Assembly (NCBI RefSeq): GCF_900105055.1
Contig: NZ_FNTA01000004.1
Coordinates: forward strand, 3,007,501-3,071,500
Direction of reading: 5' to 3'
DNA: 64,000 nucleotides
Origin: Amycolatopsis lurida
GTDB taxonomy: Bacteria; Actinomycetota; Actinomycetes; Mycobacteriales; Pseudonocardiaceae
A model generated the notes under the pieces. It was not told the origin of the DNA. It searched no databases and saw only the letters and a program-made list of their open reading frames with translations. A program made the translations under genes and the position numbers. Of the stretch, positions 58,536 through 64,000 are shown piece by piece. Each line of letters starts with the position of its first letter. Positions within the stretch are counted from its first letter, which is position 1.

Positions 58536-59000
58536 TCAGGGCGCCATGCTGCCGTCGCCGGCGTGAGCGGCACCGGAAGGCACCGAGTTCACCTGGCGGG
58601 GAGGAACGGTGAACGTTGCCGTATAAGACTTTCCGTTGCAGTTGACGATCAGCGGGTAGCTGCCGGGCGCCGTGCCGGCCTTGAGTTCGACGTCGGCGCT
58701 GACATTCGCCGGGACCCCGATGAGCGGACCGTAGTCGGACTTCCCGACGGTCAGCACCGGCGAAGAGAACGTCGTCGACGACGGCGCCTTCAGCCCGTCG
58801 CCGCCGGGGCATCGCGCAAGCGCCACGTTGGAGTCGCCGTGCACGTACTTGTTGACGAGCCCGAGTTCGTAGGCGGTGTCGTCGTTGAGCTGCACCGTGA
58901 CACCGGGCTCCGGCTCGGGTTGCTGCGCGAACCCGGCCGACGCCCCCGCCGACATCGCCGCACCGATCGCCACCACTCCGGCGAGAACCCTGCGAATCAC
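58536..59000 (-). CDS. secreted hypothetical protein, sortase partner
   Basis: A 154-residue protein with a signal peptide (about 1-25) and a Pro/Gln-rich start to the mature part. The rest is a beta-rich domain (ELGLVNKYVHGDSNVALARC, VPANVSADVELKAGTAPGSYPLIVNCNGKSYTATFTV). It has no LPXTG and no C-terminal anchor. It lies 21 bp upstream of the class F sortase and is likely co-transcribed, so the sortase may act on it or with it (inference). Confidence 0.7.
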   Translation of the reverse strand: MIRRVLAGVVAIGAAMSAGASAGFAQQPEPEPGVTVQLNDDTAYELGLVNKYVHGDSNVALARCPGGDGLKAPSSTTFSSPVLTVGKSDYGPLIGVPANVSADVELKAGTAPGSYPLIVNCNGKSYTATFTVPPRQVNSVPSGAAHAGDGSMAP

Positions 59001-59079
59001 GGAAAACCCCTAGCCGTCACCAAAACACCGACATGCGCTAGACGCGGTCGCCCCCGCGAGGGTTGCCTCTTGGCGGCGA

Positions 59080-60483
59080 TCAGTCCAAGTCGTCGTGGCG
59101 CATCAGCTGGCGGCCCGCCTCGGTGATCGACCCCGACAGCGACGGGTACACCGAAAATGTCAGTGCCAGATGTTCCACTGTGAGCTGGTTCTGGACGGCG
59201 AGCGCGATGGGAAGGATGAGTTCGCTCGCCGTCGGCGCCACGACCACCCCACCGACGACCACGCCGGTGGCGGGGCGGCAGAACAGCTTCACGAAACCGC
59301 GTCGCAGGCCTTCCATCTTCGCGCGGGCGTTCGTCGCGAGCGGGAGCATGATGGTGCGGGCGGGCACCTCACCCGAGTCGATCGCCTGCTGGCTGATGCC
59401 GACGGTCGCGATCTCGGGGTGGGTGAACACGTTGGCGGCGACGGTCTTGAGCTTGATCGGCGCGACACCCTCGCCGAGCGCGTGCCACATCGCGATGCGG
59501 CCCTGCATGCTGGCCACGGAAGCGAGCATCAGCACCCCGGTGCAGTCGCCCGCGGCGTAGATGCCGGGCGCGCTGGTGCGGGAAACGCGGTCGACGCCGA
59601 TGAAGCCGCCGGGGCCGGGCTCGATGCCGACCTTTTCCAGGCCGATGTCGGCGGTGTTGGGCACCGAACCGACGGTCATCAGCGCGTGGCTGGCTTCGAT
59701 CACGCGGCCGTCGGAGAGGTGGATCGCGACGCCCTTTTCGGTGCGCTCGACCTTGTCGGCGCGGGCCTGCTTGACGACCGTGGTGCCGCGCTGGGAGAAG
59801 ACCTCTTCGAGCACGGCGGCGGCGTCGGCGTCCTCGTGCGGGAGCACGCGGTCGCGGCTGGACACGACGGTGACCTTGACACCCATCTCGGTGTAGGCCG
59901 AGGCGAATTCGGCGCCGGTGACACCCGAACCGATGACGGCCAGGTGCTCGGGCAGCTCGCGCAGGTCGTAGAGCTGACGCCAGTCGAGGATGCGCTCGCC
60001 GTCCGGCACGGCGCCGGGCAGCACGCGCGGGGTGGCACCGGTCGAGATGAGGACGACGTCGGCGTCGAGCACCTCGGTCGAGCCGTCGGAGGCGGTGACG
60101 GCGACCTTGTGCGTGGCGAGCCCGGCCTCTTCGTCGTCGAAGCGGGCCTGGCCGATGACGACGCGGACACCCTCGCGCTGGACGCGGGCGCGGATGTCGG
60201 CGGACTGCGCGAGCGCGAGGCCCTTGACCCGGCCGTGGACGGTCGGCAGGTCGACGCTGGTGTCGGCCATGTCGGTGTTGATGCCGAGCTCACGGAGGTC
60301 GTGCATGTTCGCGAGCGCGCCGGAGGAGGCGATGAACGTCTTCGACGGGACACAGTCGTAGAGCACGCACGCGCCGCCGAGGCCGTCGCGCTCGACGATG
60401 GTGACATCGGCTCCGTGCTGGGCCGCGACCAGTGCCGCTTCGTAACCGGCGGGGCCTCCGCCCATGATCACGATCTTGGTCAC
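59080..60483 (-). CDS. lpdA: LpdA-type NAD(P)H quinone dehydrogenase (lipoamide-dehydrogenase fold)
   Basis: A 467-residue FAD disulfide-oxidoreductase fold. FAD motif GGGPAGYEAALVAAQHGA, redox pair C39/C44 in GGACVLYDCVPSKT, NAD motif GSGVTGAEFASAY and YAAGDCTGVLML. The C-terminal His-Glu dyad of lipoamide dehydrogenase is replaced: the aligned segment reads VYPSLSG (Tyr446, Gly451). This fits LpdA (Rv3303c), a quinone reductase, rather than a true lipoamide dehydrogenase. Next to glpD, as in mycobacteria. Confidence 0.92.
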   Translation of the reverse strand: MTKIVIMGGGPAGYEAALVAAQHGADVTIVERDGLGGACVLYDCVPSKTFIASSGALANMHDLRELGINTDMADTSVDLPTVHGRVKGLALAQSADIRARVQREGVRVVIGQARFDDEEAGLATHKVAVTASDGSTEVLDADVVLISTGATPRVLPGAVPDGERILDWRQLYDLRELPEHLAVIGSGVTGAEFASAYTEMGVKVTVVSSRDRVLPHEDADAAAVLEEVFSQRGTTVVKQARADKVERTEKGVAIHLSDGRVIEASHALMTVGSVPNTADIGLEKVGIEPGPGGFIGVDRVSRTSAPGIYAAGDCTGVLMLASVASMQGRIAMWHALGEGVAPIKLKTVAANVFTHPEIATVGISQQAIDSGEVPARTIMLPLATNARAKMEGLRRGFVKLFCRPATGVVVGGVVVAPTASELILPIALAVQNQLTVEHLALTFSVYPSLSGSITEAGRQLMRHDDLD

Positions 60484-60610
60484 TGGTCTCCTCCTCGCAG
60501 CGGTGTCTGTGACTGCGTTTACCGTACGCGGGCGACCGTTGGGCGGATTGAGTGGCCGGACACGGCATGTACGTCCAGCCGGGTGACCGGTGGGTCGCTA
60601 GGCTGTCGCC

Positions 60611-61063
60611 GTGCCGTTGTATGCCGCGTATGGATCCAATATGGAGCCCTCCCAGATGTTGGAGCGCGCTCCCCACTCGCCCATGGCCGGCACCGGCTGG
60701 CTGGAGGGCTGGAGGCTGACCTTCGGGGGCGAAGACCTCGGCTGGGAAGGCGCACTGGCGACCATCGTCGAAGACCCGGCCTCCCGGGTCTTCGTGGTGC
60801 TGTACGACGTCACCTCGCTGGACGAACCCAACCTCGACCGCTGGGAAGGCGGCGAGCTGGGCATCCACTCCAAGATCCGGCTCCGCGTGCAGACCATGGA
60901 CGGCTCTGTGCTGGCGTGGCTGTACGTCCTGGACGCCTACGAGGGCGGCCTCCCGTCCGCGCGGTACCTCGGCGTGCTGGCCGACGCGGCCGAGGCCGCC
61001 GGCGCCCCCGCCGACTACGTCGACGCCCTCCGCACCCGCCCCTGCCAGGGCATCTCCGGCTGA
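60611..61063 (+). CDS. GGCT/AIG2-like protein
   Basis: A 150-residue gamma-glutamylcyclotransferase-fold protein: LYAAYGSNMEPSQMLERAPHS (the YGSN substrate loop) and VFVVLYDVTSLDEPNLDRWEG, then YVLDAYEGG with the likely acid. Such enzymes release 5-oxoproline from gamma-glutamyl groups; activity here is assumed. Rv3304 occupies this place in mycobacteria. Divergent from lpdA; GTG start. Confidence 0.85.
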   Translation: MPLYAAYGSNMEPSQMLERAPHSPMAGTGWLEGWRLTFGGEDLGWEGALATIVEDPASRVFVVLYDVTSLDEPNLDRWEGGELGIHSKIRLRVQTMDGSVLAWLYVLDAYEGGLPSARYLGVLADAAEAAGAPADYVDALRTRPCQGISG

Positions 61064-61083
61064 TCCTCGAGTTCCGTCCGCCT

Positions 61084-61155
61084 GATCACGCGTGTCGTCC
61101 ATCTGATCACGCGTGTCGTCCGTTCGATCACACGTGTCGTCCGGCTGATCACGCG
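61084..61155 (+). repeat. GATCACGCGTGTCGTCC array, 21-bp period
   Basis: Copies at 61084-61100, 61105-61121 and 61126-61142, with a degenerate fourth starting 61147 that contains the DUF559 gene stop codon; a weaker copy ends at 61079. Spacers are 4 nt. The array lies between the GGCT-like gene and the DUF559 gene. Confidence 0.9.
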
Positions 61156-62042
61156 ACCGTGCGCCTTTCGAACGCCCTGGACAGCTCCGCCAAGAAACGT
61201 TGAGGATCACGCAGGTCCGCCGCCGACACCCGGATCGTGATCCACCCCCGTCCGGCCATCCGTGCGTCCCGCTCGGAGTCGTAGTCCTGGCGCCCCTCGT
61301 GAGAGGCGAAGCCGTCGTACTCCAAGGCGATCCTCCGCGACGGCCACGCCATGTCGAGCACGTAAAGCGTCCGGCCGTCGATCGTGGTGATCTCGTACTG
61401 CGCCTCCGGTAGCGGGAATCCCGCCTCGGCGACGATCAACCGGATGACGCTTTCCGGCGGGGAGTCCGCCTTGCCGGTCGCCAAGTCGAGCAGCATGAGA
61501 GCCCTGTGGATACCTCGCCGGTCGCGGCGGTCCACGATCCTGTCGCGAACGTTTGCCCGCAGGGCGCGGACATGGTCCGGCAAGAGCCCGTGCATCGCCT
61601 CGTCCAGTGCGGCGAACGCGGTTCGCTTGTCCCCGTCACAGAGGAAATCAGCCAGTGCCAGATCCAAGGAAAACGTGGCGAGCCCCTCGAGCTCGATGAC
61701 ATCCGACGCCTGGAAACCGGCTTGATGAACACTCAACCCCGGCTTCGATTTGATCCGCCGCGAGTGGGGCACCGTCACGTGGATGCTCGTGTCGCCCACA
61801 GCCGAAATCCCATGCAGCGCAAGGGCTGTAGCTCCGGACAGCGCCGACGGCTGCCCCACCACGAGCAGAGCGGCCTGAGCCCGAGTGGTCAGTTTGAGCA
61901 GATCCGCGGCATGCACGACCACGCCCCGCCATGGCTGAACGAGGACACCGGTGGCCAACCCTTCGAGGACCCTCCGACGCCCCAGAACCTCGTCGGCCTC
62001 ACTACGCGAGACCGCCCCATGCCGTCCTCCCCAGTCGATCAT
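61149..62042 (-). CDS. AbiEi-like N terminus + DUF559 endonuclease-like protein
   Basis: A 297-residue protein. The N-terminal part (about 10-80) resembles the winged-helix AbiEi/type IV antitoxin domain (SRSEADEVLGRRRVLEGLATGVLVQPWRGVV). The C-terminal part (about 195-285) is DUF559, a VSR/PD-(D/E)XK-type nuclease fold: LYVLDMAWPSRRIALEYDGFASHEGRQDYDSERDARMAGRGW. Likely acts on DNA, but no partner or methylase is near. Its stop codon lies in a repeat unit, and inverted repeats flank both ends. Confidence 0.8.
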   Translation of the reverse strand: MIDWGGRHGAVSRSEADEVLGRRRVLEGLATGVLVQPWRGVVVHAADLLKLTTRAQAALLVVGQPSALSGATALALHGISAVGDTSIHVTVPHSRRIKSKPGLSVHQAGFQASDVIELEGLATFSLDLALADFLCDGDKRTAFAALDEAMHGLLPDHVRALRANVRDRIVDRRDRRGIHRALMLLDLATGKADSPPESVIRLIVAEAGFPLPEAQYEITTIDGRTLYVLDMAWPSRRIALEYDGFASHEGRQDYDSERDARMAGRGWITIRVSAADLRDPQRFLAELSRAFERRTVA

Positions 62043-62084
62043 GACTTCGAGGATCGCCGGTTTTAGGGCCTCAGGAAAGGCCCG

Positions 62085-62134
62085 TCATCCACACCTGTGG
62101 ATAACTCCAAGGCTGTGGATAACCCTGTGGACAG
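62085..62134. promoter_or_regulatory. cluster of DnaA-box-like sequences
   Basis: Two perfect DnaA boxes (TGTGGATAA at 62096 and 62114) and two near matches (TCATCCACA at 62085, TGTGGACAG at 62126) lie within 50 bp, upstream of the DUF559 gene. No dnaA, dnaN or origin-like AT-rich region is here, so it is more likely a regulatory or titration site. Confidence 0.6.
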
Positions 62135-62165
62135 GTGTTCGACACCGGAAGTGGCGAACACCTGT
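62131..62165. repeat. 11-bp inverted repeat
   Basis: Perfect arms ACAGGTGTTCG and CGAACACCTGT enclose a 13-nt centre, directly beside the DnaA-like boxes and before the repeat array. It may be an operator or the hairpin end of the M20 transcript. Confidence 0.55.
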
Positions 62166-62173
62166 GACCAGGT

Positions 62174-62211
62174 GGACGACACGCGTGATCAGACGGACGA
62201 CACGCGTGACT
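62174..62211 (-). repeat. inverted GATCACGCGTGTCGTCC repeats
   Basis: Two copies, read on the minus strand, at 62174-62190 and 62195-62211, 21 bp apart. They face the opposite way to the array at 61084, so the DUF559 gene lies between inverted copies of the same family. The M20 stop is 9 nt further on. Confidence 0.85.
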
Positions 62212-62219
62212 GGCGTAAC

Positions 62220-63518
62220 TCAGGCCAGGGTGGCCAGGGCCGTGTGGACCAGCGTGCGGACTCCGCACAGGAGGGAACGCTCGTCGAGGGTGAAGGTCGG
62301 GCGGTGGATGTCGGCCATCGGGCCTTCACCGGACCAAACGCCGAGGCGGGCGAAGGCGCCCTGGACGTGCTCCAGGTACCACCCGAAGTCCTCGCCGCCG
62401 GACGACTGCTCGGTCCCGGCCACGGCGGTCTCCCCCAACGCGGCTTCGACACCGGCCCGCATCAGGGCGTGCGACTCCGGATCGGAGACGACCGGCGGCA
62501 CACCGCGCCGGTAGTCGAGGGAGAACCCGACCCCGGACGGCGCGAGCAGCGACTCCACCGAAGCCGCGACGAGCGGCTCCAGCATCGTCCAGACCTCGTG
62601 GTCCGCGGTGCGGAGCGTGCCGCGCAGCACCCCGTCCTGCGGGACGGCGTTGGCGGCCTGCCCGGCGTGCACCGCGCCCCAGACCAGCACGGTCCCGGAT
62701 CGCGGGTCTACCCGCCGCGAGAGCACCGCGGGCAGCGACGTGATCACGGTGCCCAGCGCGTGCACCAGGTCCGCGGTCAGGTGCGGCCGCGAGGTGTGCC
62801 CGCCCGGCGAGGTGAGCCGCAGCTCGATGAGGTCGGCGGCCGATGTCAGCGCGCCTTCACGCAGCCCGACCTTGCCGACCTCCAGCCGCGGGTCGCAGTG
62901 CAGCCCGTAGATCCGCTCGACGCCTTCCATCGCGCCCGCGGCGATCATGTCCAGCGCACCGCCGGGCATGACCTCCTCGGCGGGCTGGAAGATCAGCCGG
63001 ACCCGGCCCGGCAGCTCCGGCGCACCTGCCAGCGCCCTCGCGGCGCCCAGCAGGATCGCGGTGTGCGCGTCGTGCCCGCACATATGCGCGGCGCCGTCGG
63101 TCTTGGAGGCGTACGGGAGCCCCGTGGCCTCGGTCAGCGGCAGGGCGTCCATGTCGGCGCGCAGCGCGACGCAGCGATCGCCGCTGCCGATGTCGCAGAC
63201 CACGCCGGTACCTGTGGGGAGCACCCATGGCTTGAGCCCCACCGAGCGGAGCAGGGACATGACCATTTCGGTCGTGGCGAACTCGTGGCGGGAGAGCTCC
63301 GGGTGCGCGTGGATGTGACGGCGCCACGCGACGACGTCGGTGGCGTTCGCGCGGAGCCAGTCGTCGAGCCAGAAAGGGCCGCGTCCGGCACCAAGGTCAT
63401 GCACAGGTGCCATGCTGACGCCGGCCTCGGAAATCAGCGCGGTGGACGCCTCTTTAGGGGCAACGACGCGACCCTCGGGGTCGCCTGGAATGTCCGGACG
63501 TGAATCGAGCACCGTCAC
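62220..63518 (-). CDS. M20 family metallo-amidohydrolase
   Basis: A 432-residue M20D amidohydrolase. Metal and catalytic motifs: AWRRHIHAHPELSRHEFATTEM, ALRADMDALPLTEATGLPYAS, AAHMCGHDAHTAILLGAARAL, FQPAEEVMPGGALDMI and GGEDFGWYLEHVQG. It corresponds to AmiA1/AmiB1 beside lpdA and the GGCT-like gene in mycobacteria. It likely removes acyl or aminoacyl groups. The GTG has GGAGG 6 nt upstream. Confidence 0.93.
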   Translation of the reverse strand: MTVLDSRPDIPGDPEGRVVAPKEASTALISEAGVSMAPVHDLGAGRGPFWLDDWLRANATDVVAWRRHIHAHPELSRHEFATTEMVMSLLRSVGLKPWVLPTGTGVVCDIGSGDRCVALRADMDALPLTEATGLPYASKTDGAAHMCGHDAHTAILLGAARALAGAPELPGRVRLIFQPAEEVMPGGALDMIAAGAMEGVERIYGLHCDPRLEVGKVGLREGALTSAADLIELRLTSPGGHTSRPHLTADLVHALGTVITSLPAVLSRRVDPRSGTVLVWGAVHAGQAANAVPQDGVLRGTLRTADHEVWTMLEPLVAASVESLLAPSGVGFSLDYRRGVPPVVSDPESHALMRAGVEAALGETAVAGTEQSSGGEDFGWYLEHVQGAFARLGVWSGEGPMADIHRPTFTLDERSLLCGVRTLVHTALATLA

Positions 63519-63756
63519 GCCGCACCTCCTCCCGCGACACAGTCACCTTCGTCTACCACCGTACGAGTGGTCGCTGAAGGCACGCTGGGTGCCGTTCGAT
63601 CTGTGATACGCATTTGCGATAGATCGTGCACCATGCGGATGGCAAGCCGCTCGTCGAGTGATCGAGCCGGAGATGGCCGGTAGTGGATCTGCGATGAACG
63701 GCTGCGAGAGTTCGGCCCGGGCTAAGCGGAGAGTCCTTCTACTTACCGGTAGCGGT

Positions 63757-64000
63757 TCAGGACTTCTTCTTCTTGGAACGGGCGCGGCGGCCGAGGATCA
63801 CCAGACCGAGCAAGATGGCCGCGGCGACGCCCGCGATGATCTTCCTCTTGGTCTCCTGGCTGTTGGCCTTGTCGGTCTCGGCGGGGTCGAGCACCGGCCC
63901 CGGGGGCGCCTGCGACGGCACCTCGTGCACCGCCGCTGCCTGCGCGATCACCGGCGGGGGCGCCTGGATCTCCGAGAACGGCGCAGCCTGCGCGACCGGC
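63757..64000 (-). CDS. 3' end of a gene for a membrane protein, cut by the window edge
   Basis: The frame stays open past the right edge, so this is the C terminus only. It is rich in Pro, Ala and Gln (AAPFSEIQAPPPVIAQAAA), with a single membrane helix (IIAGVAAAILLGLVILG) and a Lys/Arg-rich end (RRARSKKKKS). It resembles the C-terminal anchor of a long surface protein. The rest of the gene lies outside. Confidence 0.55.
   Translation of the reverse strand, partial: PVAQAAPFSEIQAPPPVIAQAAAVHEVPSQAPPGPVLDPAETDKANSQETKRKIIAGVAAAILLGLVILGRRARSKKKKS

Noticed and set aside
59080..60483. Dihydrolipoamide dehydrogenase of a 2-oxo acid complex
   Set aside because: The C-terminal His-Glu dyad is missing and no E1/E2 genes are near; LpdA context matches.
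61084..61155. Possible CRISPR array
   Set aside because: Repeats are 17 nt with 4-nt spacers; no cas genes and no unique spacers of normal length.
62085..62134. Chromosomal origin of replication
   Set aside because: Only four boxes, no dnaA/dnaN/gyr genes and no AT-rich stretch.
63519..63756. tRNA or small RNA in the gap before the last gene
   Set aside because: No cloverleaf, anticodon arm or TTCGA T-loop could be built by eye.

Overview
The window is high-GC actinobacterial DNA (about 70% G+C by eye, many GTG starts, strong third-position GC) and fits the family Pseudonocardiaceae, most likely Amycolatopsis. The gene sets birA / PH-domain protein / GtrA / purK / purE, accD5-accE, maf, accA3, and glpD / lpdA / GGCT-like / M20 amidohydrolase correspond to the Rv3275c-Rv3285 and Rv3302c-Rv3306c neighbourhoods of Mycobacterium tuberculosis. 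Here they are spread out and interleaved with accessory genes. The genus is inferred; no rRNA lies in the window.

Layout. 0-2.5 kb: a leftward operon of ESX/WXG100-like proteins, two YbaB-like proteins and a DUF3558 lipoprotein. 2.6-7.9 kb: purE, purK, two tandem GT87 mannosyltransferases and a degenerate GGDEF protein, all leftward. 8-11.5 kb: a sigma factor fused to a zinc anti-sigma domain, membrane segments and an extracellular part, then two GtrA proteins. 11.8-16.6 kb: an MFS exporter, an NmrA-like reductase, two LuxR-type regulators and a DUF4255 protein. 16.6-25.5 kb: a two-component system, hisN, a TNT-type NAD-hydrolase toxin with a probable immunity gene, HMG-CoA lyase, PH-domain protein, birA, an NlpC/P60 hydrolase and a frameshifted histidine phosphatase. 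25.5-36 kb: small redox and regulatory genes (F420-type reductase, MerR-thioredoxin, LysE, VOC, S9 peptidase, ArsR-SRPBCC, YhhN, GlxA-type regulator, quinone reductase, DesK-type two-component pair). 36-49.3 kb: accD5-accE, an XRE/DUF397 cluster, PadR-MFS, a GH3 glycosidase, maf, a dicarboxylate symporter and accA3. 49.4-64 kb: DUF1707 proteins, a secreted HAF-like protein, GNAT, aldehyde dehydrogenase, the glycerol genes glpD/glpF-glpK, a class F sortase with a secreted partner, lpdA, a GGCT-like protein, a DUF559 protein, an M20 amidohydrolase and the 3' end of a membrane protein gene.

How the genes work together. AccA3 (biotinylated alpha chain), AccD5 (carboxyltransferase) and AccE (epsilon) form an acyl-CoA carboxylase that BirA biotinylates; HMG-CoA lyase links to branched-chain catabolism. 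GlpF, GlpK and GlpD import, phosphorylate and oxidise glycerol. GtrA, GT87, NlpC/P60 and sortase genes act at the envelope. Many regulators sit beside the genes they probably control.

The most unusual content is between genes. At least five families of short palindromic or 21-bp-period repeats lie at gene ends, and a 13-bp palindrome GTCCA-N3-TGGAC recurs seven times by eye, far above chance by a hand estimate. No intergenic stretch exceeds 300 bp. I saw no rRNA, tRNA, CRISPR array, transposase or riboswitch. The 238-bp gap at 63519-63756, the 206-bp gap at 7870-8075 and the 172-bp gap at 10831-11002 hold nothing I recognise.
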